A stretch of DNA of 50,274 nt, from positions 1-50,274 of the forward strand of contig CAMDLH010000024.1 of the NCBI GenBank assembly GCA_945901405.1, in the 5' to 3' direction. The notes below the pieces were generated by a model. That model ran no database searches and was not told the DNA's origin. It was given only the letters and a program-made list of their open reading frames with translations. Origin of the DNA: Bordetella parapertussis. GTDB taxonomy: Bacteria; Pseudomonadota; Gammaproteobacteria; Burkholderiales; SG8-41. How positions within the stretch are numbered: the stretch's first letter is position 1; every line of letters begins with the position of its first letter. Both the position numbers and the translations under genes were made by a program. Positions 24,767 through 33,387 of this stretch are shown here, one piece after another.

Positions 24767-25721
24767 ATGCATCATCGCAGTGATGTTGATGACGCTATCG
24801 GGCGCCGCGCTGGCGCAGGATAACTACCCAACGAAACCAATCCGGTTGATCGTCGCGTTTCCGGCGGGCGGCTCCACCGATATCGTGGCGCGGCTCGTTG
24901 GCCAGAAACTTGGAGAAAGACTTGGCCAGCAAGTGGTGGTCGATAATCGCGGCGGCGCGGGCGGCACCATCGGCACCGAGATCGCCGCGCGTGCAACGCC
25001 GGACGGCTACACGCTGACGATGGGCACCACCAGCACACACGTGATCGCGGTCGGCGCGTATAAGTCGCTGCGCTACGACCCGGTGAAGGATTTCGAACCG
25101 ATCACGCTGGTGGCTTCGACGCCGTACCTGCTGGTGGTGCATCCGGGCGTGAAGGCGAATTCTCTGAAGGAATTCGTGGCGCTCGCCAAATCGCAACCCG
25201 GCAAGATGAACTACGCCTCGGCGGGCTCCGGCACCACCACGCAACTCGCGATGGAAATGCTGAAATCCGCAGCGGGCATCGACGTGGTGCACGTGCCGTT
25301 CAACGGCAACGGCCCGGCGGGGGTGGCCACCATCGGAGGGCAAGTGCAGGCGCTGTTCGGCAGCATGCCGGCGGTATTGCCACAGGCGAAGGCGGGCCGC
25401 TTGCGTCCACTCGCGGTGGGCACGCCCAAGCGTTCACCCGCGCTGCCCGATGTGCCTTCTGCTGCCGAGACGTATCCGGGTTTCGACGCGCAATTGTGGC
25501 TGGGTTTCTTCGCGCCCAAGGGCACGCCCGCGCCGATATTAAAACGCCTGTATGCCGAATTGACCACGATAGCGCGCTCCGCGGACATGAAAGATCAATT
25601 CGAGCGCAACGGCGCCGACCCGCAGGTGAGCGCATCACCCGCCGAACTCACCAAGCTGGTGCTGGGCGACGTGGAAAAATACACCAAGGTGATCAAGGCC
25701 GCGGGGATTGTGCCGCAATAA
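24744..25721 (+). CDS. Bug/TctC-family solute receptor
   Basis: This 325-residue periplasmic receptor has a signal peptide ending GAALAQ. Marks: YPTKPIRLIVAFPAGGSTDI, VVVDNRGGAGGTIGTE, PDGYTLTMG, HVPFNGNGPAGVATIGGQVQ, RLRPLAVGTPKRS, ALPDVPSAAETYPGFD and WLGFFAPKGTPAPI. HVPFNGNG in place of the usual HVPYKGxG marks a distinct ligand loop. The ATG and the first codons come from junction element copy E, and CGAGG about 10 nt upstream may serve as ribosome binding site. It is followed after 17 nt by a third receptor. The ligand is unknown. Confidence 0.92.
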   Translation: MFKNNNLRCIIAVMLMTLSGAALAQDNYPTKPIRLIVAFPAGGSTDIVARLVGQKLGERLGQQVVVDNRGGAGGTIGTEIAARATPDGYTLTMGTTSTHVIAVGAYKSLRYDPVKDFEPITLVASTPYLLVVHPGVKANSLKEFVALAKSQPGKMNYASAGSGTTTQLAMEMLKSAAGIDVVHVPFNGNGPAGVATIGGQVQALFGSMPAVLPQAKAGRLRPLAVGTPKRSPALPDVPSAAETYPGFDAQLWLGFFAPKGTPAPILKRLYAELTTIARSADMKDQFERNGADPQVSASPAELTKLVLGDVEKYTKVIKAAGIVPQ

Positions 25722-25738
25722 TGCGTGAGAGGTGAAAA

Positions 25739-26698
25739 GTGAGGTGCAGCGAATGGCGGGTGGGGCTGGTTGCGTTGCTGTGTAGCACGGCAGTGCACGC
25801 GCAAACCTATCCCGTTAAGCCCATCCGTTTCATCGTGCCGTTCGCGCCGGGTGGCCCCAACGATCTGCTCGCGCGCATGGTCGGGCAAAAGATCACCGCC
25901 GACACCGGGCAGCCAGTGGTGGTTGAAAATCGCGGCGGCGCCGGCGGCACGGTTGGTCTCGATGCCGCGGCGAAAGCGGCAGGCGACGGCTACACGCTGT
26001 CGATGGGCGGAACGAGCAATATGGCCGTCGCCCCCAGCCTGTATGCCAGGCTGCCTTATGATCCGGCGCGCGATTTTTCACCCATCGTCAACGTCGCCCA
26101 CGTGCCGTATGCCGTGACGGTGAATCCGACCGTGCCCGCGAAAAATATCAGGGAACTCATCGCCGCCGCGCGCGCCAAGGGGCTTTCGTATGGCTCGTCG
26201 GGCGCGGGCAGCATGTCGAGTCTTGCTGCGGAGTTGTTCAAGTCGATGGCGAAGGCCGACATCGTGCACGTGCCCTACAAAGGCACCGCGCCCGCGTTGA
26301 CCGATGTGATCAGCGGACAGATCGATCTCATGTTCGCCGATCTCGCGGTTATACAGCCGCACGCGGGCACGGGCAAACTGCGTGTGCTGGCACTTTGCGG
26401 TTCCAAACGCGTGGCGCGCGCGCCCGCTATCGCGACCATCGCGGAATCCGGGCTGAACGGTTATGCCATCGAACCGTGGTTCGGCGTGGTGGGGCCCGCG
26501 AACGTGCCGCGCGAGATCGTGGCGCGGCTTAATCAGATCATCAATGCCGGACTCAGGGCGCCGGATACACAGCAACGCCTGCACGGTCTGGGCTACGAGC
26601 CCATCGGCGGCAGCGCCGAACAATTCGTCAACACCATCAAGTCCGACATCGCGGCTTACGCCAAAATAATCAAGGCGGCGGGGATCAAGCTGGAGTGA
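25739..26698 (+). CDS. Bug/TctC-family solute receptor
   Basis: This 319-residue periplasmic receptor has a GTG start preceded by GAGAGGTGAAAA. The signal peptide VGLVALLCSTAVHAQ follows. Marks: YPVKPIRFIVPFAPGGPNDL, VVVENRGGAGGTVGLD, GDGYTLSMG, HVPYKGTAPALTDVISGQID, KLRVLALCGSKRV, APAIATIAESGLNGYA and WFGVVGPANVP. It is the last of three tandem receptors on this strand and converges with the hydrolase gene 20 nt away. The ligand is unknown. Confidence 0.93.
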   Translation: MRCSEWRVGLVALLCSTAVHAQTYPVKPIRFIVPFAPGGPNDLLARMVGQKITADTGQPVVVENRGGAGGTVGLDAAAKAAGDGYTLSMGGTSNMAVAPSLYARLPYDPARDFSPIVNVAHVPYAVTVNPTVPAKNIRELIAAARAKGLSYGSSGAGSMSSLAAELFKSMAKADIVHVPYKGTAPALTDVISGQIDLMFADLAVIQPHAGTGKLRVLALCGSKRVARAPAIATIAESGLNGYAIEPWFGVVGPANVPREIVARLNQIINAGLRAPDTQQRLHGLGYEPIGGSAEQFVNTIKSDIAAYAKIIKAAGIKLE

Positions 26699-26718
26699 AA
26701 TGTGAAACCAGCGATGCG

Positions 26719-27771
26719 CTATTCGCGTTTCTCAGCCTGTTTCGCGTGGTAATCCTGATTGAGGCTGTTGAGCGACTTGATCAGCAGATGTTGAAAGCTG
26801 TTCGGGTCTTCGATGTGCGGCAGGTGCCCCACGCCGTGCATGGTCTTTAATACCGCGCCCGGAATCATGCTGACGATCTGCCGGCCCTGCGCGAAGGGCG
26901 CGATGGGATCATCGTCGCCCCAGATGACATGCACCGGCGTCTTCATCTTGCGATACGCGTCGGGGTTTTCGCTGCGCGATTCGCGCGTCCAGATCACCAG
27001 ATCGGGCAGATATTCGCCGATGGTGCGCGTGGTGCCCTTTAGCATCAGCGGCTGGCGATACAGCCGCAGCCATTCCTCGGTGACGGTGGCGCGGTCGCGC
27101 ACAAGCCGGCGCAAAATGTCCTCGTTAAAAAGCGGATTGGTGATGAAGGTGCCGATAAGCCCCTCGCGCAGCGGCGGGCGCGACACCACCTGATCAACGA
27201 TGAACGGCGGGTACTGCCGCCCGTGCCGCTCGTAGGCGATGTCGAGCAGCGCATCGACCAGTACCAGCGCGCGCACGCGATTGGGCGCCATCAGCGTGGC
27301 TTCCACCGCCGGGCCGCCGCCCGACGAATGCGCGACGAGTATCGCGCTTTCGATGCCCAGCGCGTTCAGTACGCCGAGGATGCGCTCGGCCTGGTACTGC
27401 CGGTCGTAGAGCGGAATCTTTGGCCGCTGCGAATAGCCGAACGGCGGCAGATCCATCGTGATCACGCGATAGCCCGCGTCCGCCAGCGCCTTCGCCGTCG
27501 GCTGCCACACGCCCGTCCAGCCGCCGAAGCCGGGCACGATCAGCACGTCCTCGCCCTTTAACGTGCCGGTGTCGCGTATGTGAATCTGCACATCGCCCGC
27601 CTGCACATAGCGGCCCGCGGCGGGCGCGGCTTTTTCGAGTATCTGCGTTTCGCGTTCCTCGGCTTGCGACACGAACAAGCGCACGAAAAACCACGTGCAC
27701 AATGCCGCCACGATCAGCGCGAAAAATCCCCAGCGCAAAGTGATGCGGATGATGGTGAGCAACACGCGCAT
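26719..27771 (-). CDS. Membrane-anchored alpha/beta hydrolase
   Basis: This 350-residue alpha/beta-hydrolase begins with an N-terminal membrane helix (GFFALIVAALCTWFFVRLFV, about residues 14-33). The nucleophile elbow reads VAHSSGGGP, with Ala replacing the usual first Gly. The acid is likely Asp in WGDDDPIAP and the base His in MHGVGHLPHIE. VPGFGGWTGVWQPTAKALAD is the oxyanion-hole strand. ATG at 27771 begins just before the helix, 4 nt after the stop of the upstream flavoprotein; the longer frame to 27933 would run through that gene. The catalytic domain probably faces the periplasm (inference). It likely cleaves an ester or C-C bond; substrate unknown. Confidence 0.88.
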   Translation of the reverse strand: MRVLLTIIRITLRWGFFALIVAALCTWFFVRLFVSQAEERETQILEKAAPAAGRYVQAGDVQIHIRDTGTLKGEDVLIVPGFGGWTGVWQPTAKALADAGYRVITMDLPPFGYSQRPKIPLYDRQYQAERILGVLNALGIESAILVAHSSGGGPAVEATLMAPNRVRALVLVDALLDIAYERHGRQYPPFIVDQVVSRPPLREGLIGTFITNPLFNEDILRRLVRDRATVTEEWLRLYRQPLMLKGTTRTIGEYLPDLVIWTRESRSENPDAYRKMKTPVHVIWGDDDPIAPFAQGRQIVSMIPGAVLKTMHGVGHLPHIEDPNSFQHLLIKSLNSLNQDYHAKQAEKRE

Positions 27772-27775
27772 GACG

Positions 27776-29350
27776 TTAGCTCGCGCCGTTCCACGGCGGG
27801 AGCTTCGCCGCGTTGACGCCAGCGATGCGCCCAGTGACAAAACACTCGGCGATGTTGCCGCCGGAGACATACACATGGCCGAACGCGCTGCCCAGTTCCC
27901 CTGCGGAATACAGGCGCGGGATCGCCTCGCCATACGCGCCGATGATGCGCGATTGCGCGTCGTGCACGGGGCCGCCCTGCGTGTTCGACAGCGTCGCCCA
28001 CACCGGCGCGCCGAAGAACGGCGGCTTGACGATGGGCGTCATGCTGCCGGCGGGGCGGCCGAAGTCGTTGTCGTCACCACGCGCGCATTGCTCGTTCCAA
28101 CGCGCGACAGAGGCTCGCGCCGATGCAGCATCAATGCCCAGCATGCCCGCGAGTTCTTCCAGCGTATCCGCGCGTTTGAGAATGCCGTTTTCAACCTCGG
28201 CGAGATTGTTGTCGCTCCATTCGTAGCGCACGCCTTCGTCGTTGGAGGTGGCCTTGCCCAGCGGATACATGCGCCGCCCCTCGTCGTCGCAAATCATGTA
28301 CGCCGGGTTGCGCGGAAAACGCATGGTTTCCGGATCGTAATATTGCATTGGGCGCACGCCGGTGTCCTGCGTGTACGGCTGATACTCGTTCATGAATCGT
28401 TTGCCGCCGGCATCCACCAGTATCCACGCCATTTTGATCCTGACGTTATTTTTCTCGCCGGGAAACCAATCAGGAAAACGCTTCAGCCGTATCGCATAGG
28501 GATACGCCGGATCACTATGGCGAAACCCGTACGCGCCGTGCACATGCCACATGTGCCAGAGCTGCGCGCCCATGTCCTGCGCCATGCGGATGCCATCGCC
28601 GGTGTTGCTGCGCGCGGCGGCATTCAGCACCGGATTGCCTTCGAGAAATTGTTCCTTCAATGCCTGGCTGCCCTCGAAGCCGCCGGTGGCGAGCACCACG
28701 CCGCGCCGCGCCTTGATCGTGCGTTCATTGCCATTGATGCCCACACGCACACCGAGCACTTCGCGCGTGGCCGGGTCGCTGATCAATCGCAACGCCGGTG
28801 TGGCGAGCCGAATCTCGACGCCGAGCTTGATGAGATTGTCGTGCACCACCTTAAAGAGCTTGGGGCCGTTGGGCGCGCCGTTGGCCCACGGATACGCCGC
28901 GCGCGCATCAAAGCCGGGCACATCGACCACCGAGGTGTGATAGAACGCCTCGGTGCCGGGGAACGGATAATTCGCGCTGATGCGGCGGCGGTACGGATCG
29001 CCTTCGAGTTCGGCATTGGCGTTGTCCTCGATCGAGCTTGTCACAACCGCGTTGTTCACTTTCGCCAGCTCGCGCACGTATGCTTCGTTGTCACACATAC
29101 CGTCGGCGAGCACGCGATTGACGTCGGACGGCGTGCGTCCGCCGTTGGTGGCTTCAACATACGCAAACGCGCCGTCGCGGTCACGCGCGCTGCGCACCGC
29201 GCCATACGAACAAATCGACAAGCCGCCGGGCGTGGCGGATTTTTCAATCAGCAAGACTTTTGCGCCCGCGTCGGCGGCGTTGATCGCCGCGATACCGCCG
29301 CCCAAGCCAAAGCCGGCGACCACCACATCGAATGTTTCATCAAAGCGCAT
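27776..29350 (-). CDS. FAD-dependent dehydrogenase, fumarate reductase/3-ketosteroid dehydrogenase type
   Basis: This 524-residue flavoprotein has the N-terminal FAD loop DVVVAGFGLGGGIAAINAAD and a second-domain ATGGFEGSQALKEQFL. ARSNTGDGIRMAQDMGAQLW follows, and the C-terminal flavin contact is YSAGELGSAFGHVYVSGGN. The length and pattern fit the FAD-binding dehydrogenase group that includes 3-ketosteroid delta-1-dehydrogenases and fumarate reductase flavoproteins. There is no signal peptide. It is flanked by a VOC protein upstream and the hydrolase downstream (4 nt), so oxidation, ring opening and hydrolysis of one substrate is a possible theme. Junction element copy C abuts its start codon. 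Confidence 0.88.
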   Translation of the reverse strand: MRFDETFDVVVAGFGLGGGIAAINAADAGAKVLLIEKSATPGGLSICSYGAVRSARDRDGAFAYVEATNGGRTPSDVNRVLADGMCDNEAYVRELAKVNNAVVTSSIEDNANAELEGDPYRRRISANYPFPGTEAFYHTSVVDVPGFDARAAYPWANGAPNGPKLFKVVHDNLIKLGVEIRLATPALRLISDPATREVLGVRVGINGNERTIKARRGVVLATGGFEGSQALKEQFLEGNPVLNAAARSNTGDGIRMAQDMGAQLWHMWHVHGAYGFRHSDPAYPYAIRLKRFPDWFPGEKNNVRIKMAWILVDAGGKRFMNEYQPYTQDTGVRPMQYYDPETMRFPRNPAYMICDDEGRRMYPLGKATSNDEGVRYEWSDNNLAEVENGILKRADTLEELAGMLGIDAASARASVARWNEQCARGDDNDFGRPAGSMTPIVKPPFFGAPVWATLSNTQGGPVHDAQSRIIGAYGEAIPRLYSAGELGSAFGHVYVSGGNIAECFVTGRIAGVNAAKLPPWNGAS

Positions 29351-29382
29351 TATTAAATATCTTTTAAAAACAAATACTTACA
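29351..29382 (+). repeat. AT-rich junction element, copy C
   Basis: The sequence TATTAAATATCTTTTAAAAA followed by CAAATACTTACA (core 29361-29382) fills the whole gap between the flavoprotein ATG (29348-29350) and the VOC gene stop, whose TAA (29378-29380) lies within the element. It is oriented against both genes. Confidence 0.7.
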
Positions 29383-30322
29383 AACTTTTATCGAGGCTAA
29401 AAAGCTTTTGAGCTTCATCGCCTCCCTCGCGCTGCACGATCATGATACCGCCCAGCGCCGCCGGCAATTCGACAAGCATGCAATTCTTACTCGGCTCACT
29501 CAGCAGGCGTGTGGTAATACCCGAGCGGCGCATCGTCTGCGCTGTTAACGCAAAGTCGTTGCTCTCAAGTACCGCGCCCGCGATCCACGGCACGGCGGGC
29601 GCCGCGATGTCCAGACGCTCGCTGAGTATTCGCGCTGTCACCACGTAAAGCGTGCCGCGCGCGGTTTCGAGGCGCCGCGCATTGCCCGCGCCTTGCACCG
29701 GCAGCCCGGTGAATCGTGCATAACGTTGCGCGGCTTCTTCCACATCCGCCGCACACACGATCAACCCGGCAAGCCCTGTGACGCCATTGCGATGGTTTAT
29801 CCAGCGCGGCTGCCACACCAGTTCGGGCGTGTGGTGCTGGCAATACTGGATGCGGCCCTCGGCCATGGCGCCGGGCGGCACGCGCACCACGGTGAAGCGC
29901 GCGGTGCCCGTTCCACTTTCGGCGCCCACGTCACGCTGTAGCGCAATCACCGGCAGCGGCTCGAGGCCCGCTTGCAAAAGGCGTGCATGATCGGCCGCAC
30001 CGTCGTCAGAGCCAAACGCGATCAGATGAATGCCGGTGTAGCGGCGCATCGCGGCGCGCAACTGGCTCGCATTGGGCGTGTCGTGCGTGGGCGCGAGAAA
30101 TTCCAAATAACCCCTTTGTAACATCACGCAGCGGTTGCCGGTGCCCGCGCTTACCGGCGGCCCGCCGTTCTCGGGCCGTACCAGTTGCGCGGAAAAGGGC
30201 GTTAACGTAAAGCCCAGATTCTCAAGCGCGGCGCTCGCACCATCGATATCAGGCACGAAATGCGCCGCGTGATCGATGGTGAGCGGCGATGCGAACGCGT
30301 GGTTGCCGTCGGCCTGTGTCAT
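29378..30322 (-). CDS. VOC/glyoxalase-like domain protein
   Basis: This protein of about 314 residues has a glyoxalase-like fold (LTIDHAAHFVPDIDGASAALENLGF at the N-terminus, with a second half beginning near VTGLAGLIVCAADVEEAAQRY). The IDHAAHFV segment carries a probable metal-binding His, and RGYLEFLAP supplies a Glu-containing strand; HHTPELVWQPRW is another conserved-looking block. VOC enzymes include ring-cleaving dioxygenases, isomerases and lyases. ATG at 30322 is chosen; ATG at 30340 is an equal alternative, as neither has a ribosome binding site. It lies first in a unit with the flavoprotein and the hydrolase. Confidence 0.83.
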   Translation of the reverse strand: MTQADGNHAFASPLTIDHAAHFVPDIDGASAALENLGFTLTPFSAQLVRPENGGPPVSAGTGNRCVMLQRGYLEFLAPTHDTPNASQLRAAMRRYTGIHLIAFGSDDGAADHARLLQAGLEPLPVIALQRDVGAESGTGTARFTVVRVPPGAMAEGRIQYCQHHTPELVWQPRWINHRNGVTGLAGLIVCAADVEEAAQRYARFTGLPVQGAGNARRLETARGTLYVVTARILSERLDIAAPAVPWIAGAVLESNDFALTAQTMRRSGITTRLLSEPSKNCMLVELPAALGGIMIVQREGGDEAQKLFSLDKSL

Positions 30323-30415
30323 GGTTTTTGATTCTAGCATCCGTGCGAATAGCAAGCATCGTAACGCAAGTGACTTGCGGGTAAACTATGCGCGTCCTCT
30401 ATCTTGTTAAACGGC

Positions 30416-30934
30416 ATGGCTGATTCGGAATTGGCGGTTACGCCGCTGCGCGGCGGCGGTTACGCGGCGTTGCGGCGTGCATGGCCCATGTGGCTCACGC
30501 TAATCGTTTCGCTTTCCATTACGGGTATTCTCTGGCGCTGGGTTTCGGTGGACTCGAAACAGGATGCCGGCCAGCGCTTTGAGCGCCGGGTCGAAGGCAT
30601 CGTGGAGTCGATAGAGTCGAGGTTGAAGGCCTACGAACTGGTATTGCTGGGTGTGCGCGGGCTCTACCATGCGAGTCAGAACGTCACCCGCAACGAGTGG
30701 AAATCGTATGTGGCGTCGCTGCGGCTTGAAGAAAACTACCCCGGCATTCAGGGCATCGCGTTTGCTAAATGGCTCACCGCCGCGCAACGCGCGGAGCATG
30801 TGCGCGCCGTGCGCGCGGAAGGATTTGCGGACTATGACGTGCGTCCGGCGGGTGTGCGCGAGTACCTGGTTCCCGTCACTTATATCGAGCCTTTCAGCGG
30901 ACGCAATCTGCGTGCATTCGGCTTTGACGTGTAG
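30416..30934 (+). CDS. CHASE-domain N-terminal fragment of the interrupted kinase
   Basis: This is the part that would be translated before the first TAG: 172 residues with one N-terminal membrane helix and the first two thirds of a CHASE domain (FERRVEGIVESIESRLKAYE, LVLLGVRGLYHASQNVTRN, NYPGIQGIAFAKWL, YIEPFSGRNLRAFGFDV). CHASE domains bind small extracellular ligands. ATG at 30416 is preferred over the TTG at 30404. Alone it could be a truncated membrane protein without output domains. Confidence 0.6.
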   Translation: MADSELAVTPLRGGGYAALRRAWPMWLTLIVSLSITGILWRWVSVDSKQDAGQRFERRVEGIVESIESRLKAYELVLLGVRGLYHASQNVTRNEWKSYVASLRLEENYPGIQGIAFAKWLTAAQRAEHVRAVRAEGFADYDVRPAGVREYLVPVTYIEPFSGRNLRAFGFDV

Positions 30935-31321
30935 TCCGAAGCGGTGCGCCACGCGGCGCTCGATAGTGCGCGCGACGGCGACCGTTTCGCGGCCACGGCA
31001 AGAATTGTTCTGGTTCAGGAAACGCAAGAAGGCGTGCAGGCCGGATTGCTGCTGTTTCTGCCCGTCTACCTCAATGGCGCGGATGTCAGCACGATCGTGG
31101 GCCGCCGTGCGGCCATCGTGGGTTTTGTTTCACTGATATTTCGAATGGATGATTTGATGGATATTGTTGCGGGCCGGCCCGAGCGCGAAATGACCATCGA
31201 AATACTGGACGGCAGCAGGATCAGTACGGGAGAAGTGTTGTAGCGCAGCCATCTTGCCCAAGGCGGGCAAGGTGCGCCAGGCGCGCGGCAATCCCAATTC
31301 AGCATCACCAAGATCATCGAT

Positions 31322-32962
31322 GTGCATGACCGGCGCTGGACGCTGAAATTCGACTCTGCTCCCAATTACGCGGCGCGCCTGGCGCGTAGCGACGCGGATA
31401 TCGTGCTCGGAGCCGGTATCGCCATCAGCATGATTCTGTTCCTGCTGATGTATGTCATGCAGAACACGCGCGGCCACGCGCTTCAGCTTGCCGCGCGCAT
31501 GACATTCGCGCTGCGCGAGAGCGAGCAGCGCTACGATCTGGCGGTGCAGGGTTCGGCGCAGGGCGTGTGGGAGCGGCGTTTCAAGAGCGCGCAGGATGCC
31601 TACTTTTCGCCGCGTTTCGAGGAGATGCTGGGTTTTGAGGCGCATGAATTTGAAAACACTTTCTCCGCGTTCGAGTCGCGCATACATCCGTTGGAGCGCG
31701 GCCTGTTCAGCGGCGCAATGCAGGCGCACCTCGAGCGGCGCGTGCCGCTGCGGGTGGATGTGCGGCTGCGTACCAAATCAGCCGGGTTTCGCTGGTTTCG
31801 CGTGCATGGCCAGGCAATCTGGGATGAAGCGGGAATGCCGCTGCGCGTCGCCGGGTCGATACTGGATATTACCGAGCGGCGCGAGGCCGCTCAGGCGCTG
31901 CGCCTGAGCGAGGAGCGCTTAAGGCTCGCGCGCGACGGCGCGGGGCGCGCGTTGTTCGACTGGAACGTCGATACAGACGAAATTTTCATGAGCGATTACT
32001 GGGCGCATATCATCGGCGCGCCATCCGCGCCGACACTGACCACCTCCCAGGCGCTGGCCGATCTCATACACCCCAAGGACACGCAGCTGCAGCAACGCCG
32101 TCTGAGGGACGCGATCAAGGGCGTGCGTGCGCGCTACGAGGTGGAATGCCGGGTGTTGCGCAAGGATGGCTCGTGGCGCTGGGTGCAGATCGAGGGTGTG
32201 GCCGTGCTGCGCAACGACACCGGCAAGGCCATGCGTCTGATCGGCACCATCGCGGATGTCAGCGAGCGCAAGGAAGACGAACGCATCAAGTCGGAGTTCA
32301 TTTCGATGGTGTCGCATGAACTGAGAACACCGCTCACCTCGATACACGGCGCGCTGGCGGTGGCGGCCGGCGGCGCGGCCGGAGAAATTGATGCGGAGCT
32401 GCGCGGCTTGCTGGGCATCGCGCATCAAAATTCGCAGCGCCTGCTGCGTCTTGCCAACGACATCCTCGATATCGACCGCATGGAAGCGGGCCGCCTAGAA
32501 TTCAGGATGGAACGGTTTGCGCTGCCGGGCCTGGTGGCGCAGGCGGCGAGCGAGGTGCGGCCCTACGCGGACACGCTGAAAGTCGATATCGAGATGGAGG
32601 TGGCGGAACCCCTTTATGTCAACGTGGACGAGGGGCGCTTCATACAGGTGATGACGAATCTGCTGGCGAACGCCGTGAAGTTTTCAACCGCCGGATCGAT
32701 CATTCATGTCGCGGTGGCGCGCGCGGGGCTCAATGCCCGCGTGACGGTCACCGACCAGGGCGGGGGCATATCAGAGGATTTCCGCCGCCAGTTGTTCCAG
32801 AAATTCTCGCAATCGCGCACCGCGCAGGCGCGCGTGCTCGGCGGAGCGGGGTTGGGGCTGAGTATCGTGCGTACCTTGACCGAGGCCATGGGCGGGCAAG
32901 CCGGTTATTACCCGGCGAGCGGCGGCGGCTCGGCGTTCTACGTCGATCTGCCGGAGGGTTGA
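31322..32962 (+). CDS. PAS-PAS-histidine kinase C-terminal fragment of the interrupted kinase
   Basis: The frame after the second TAG, from a GTG at 31322, gives 546 residues. It contains the end of the CHASE domain, one membrane helix, two PAS domains (first near RYDLAVQGSAQGVWERRF, second near ERLRLARDGAGRALFDW), a HisKA domain with phospho-accepting His in SMVSHELRTPLTS, and a full ATPase domain. If translated alone it would be a single-helix kinase without its sensor. No ribosome binding site is visible before the GTG, so independent translation is doubtful. Confidence 0.6.
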   Translation: MHDRRWTLKFDSAPNYAARLARSDADIVLGAGIAISMILFLLMYVMQNTRGHALQLAARMTFALRESEQRYDLAVQGSAQGVWERRFKSAQDAYFSPRFEEMLGFEAHEFENTFSAFESRIHPLERGLFSGAMQAHLERRVPLRVDVRLRTKSAGFRWFRVHGQAIWDEAGMPLRVAGSILDITERREAAQALRLSEERLRLARDGAGRALFDWNVDTDEIFMSDYWAHIIGAPSAPTLTTSQALADLIHPKDTQLQQRRLRDAIKGVRARYEVECRVLRKDGSWRWVQIEGVAVLRNDTGKAMRLIGTIADVSERKEDERIKSEFISMVSHELRTPLTSIHGALAVAAGGAAGEIDAELRGLLGIAHQNSQRLLRLANDILDIDRMEAGRLEFRMERFALPGLVAQAASEVRPYADTLKVDIEMEVAEPLYVNVDEGRFIQVMTNLLANAVKFSTAGSIIHVAVARAGLNARVTVTDQGGGISEDFRRQLFQKFSQSRTAQARVLGGAGLGLSIVRTLTEAMGGQAGYYPASGGGSAFYVDLPEG

Positions 32963-32980
32963 TCAGCCAGGTCAGCCGGA

Positions 32981-33382
32981 TCAATCAGAGGCCGCGCGCG
33001 CCCAGATTTCCTCGATGTTGCGGCACAGCGTTTCGGGATCAAAAGGTTTGGCGAGCACCGCGATTACGCCGGTTTTCTGCAATGATCTGACTTCGTGCGC
33101 CTGCACTTTCGCCGTCAGGTATGCGACGGCAATGCCGGCGGTGGCCGGAGTGGCGCGCAACGAGGCCAGCGTTTGCACGCCATCCATGCCGGGCATCATG
33201 ACATCGAGCAATATCAGGTCGGGCGCGAATTCCTTCGCCAGCGCCACGGCCTGCGTGCCGCTGTTGCCGCTTTGCACGGTGTAGCGGCCAATTTTTCTCA
33301 GCGCATACGCGGTGACAGCCAGTATGTCCCGCTCGTCGTCGATGTGCAGGATACGTTCCAGTTTTTTCTTTACACTTGTCAC
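32981..33382 (-). CDS. Single-domain response regulator
   Basis: This 133-residue protein is one receiver domain without output. It has the acidic pair in ILHIDDERDIL, the phospho-acceptor Asp in LILLDVMMPGMDG, Thr in AYLTAK and Lys in VLAKPFDPE. The start is GTG at 33382, 5 nt after the stop of the upstream dehydrogenase; the open frame to 33544 lies inside that gene. It converges with the kinase gene, leaving 18 nt between stops, so kinase and regulator were probably partners, and the regulator passes the signal by protein contact or phosphotransfer. Confidence 0.88.
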   Translation of the reverse strand: MTSVKKKLERILHIDDERDILAVTAYALRKIGRYTVQSGNSGTQAVALAKEFAPDLILLDVMMPGMDGVQTLASLRATPATAGIAVAYLTAKVQAHEVRSLQKTGVIAVLAKPFDPETLCRNIEEIWARAASD

Positions 33383-33387
33383 GGCGG

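Larger units (their letters stand above)
30416..32962 (+). pseudogene. CHASE-PAS-PAS hybrid-type sensor histidine kinase gene interrupted by two in-frame TAG codons
   Basis: One uninterrupted frame of 849 codons encodes a complete membrane sensor kinase except for TAG at 30932-30934 and at 31241-31243. Domain order is helix 1 (MWLTLIVSLSITGILWRW), periplasmic CHASE domain, helix 2 (DIVLGAGIAISMILFLLMYV), two PAS domains, HisKA (SMVSHELRTPLTS) and HATPase (NLLANAVKFS, DQGGGIS, GLGLSIV). Both TAGs fall where CHASE relatives commonly carry Tyr (GFDxYSE and the LLY end of the domain), one base from TAT/TAC. No frameshift or other stop is present. The window uses TAG as a normal stop elsewhere, so two nonsense mutations, sequencing errors or local readthrough are the choices. 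It converges with a response regulator. Confidence 0.8.

Noticed and set aside
30404..32962. General recoding of TAG as an amino acid in this organism
   Set aside because: Many genes here end in TAG at the family-typical C-terminus (for example at 192, 1207, 2172, 4161 and 50203), so TAG is a normal stop; only local suppression or mutation remains possible.
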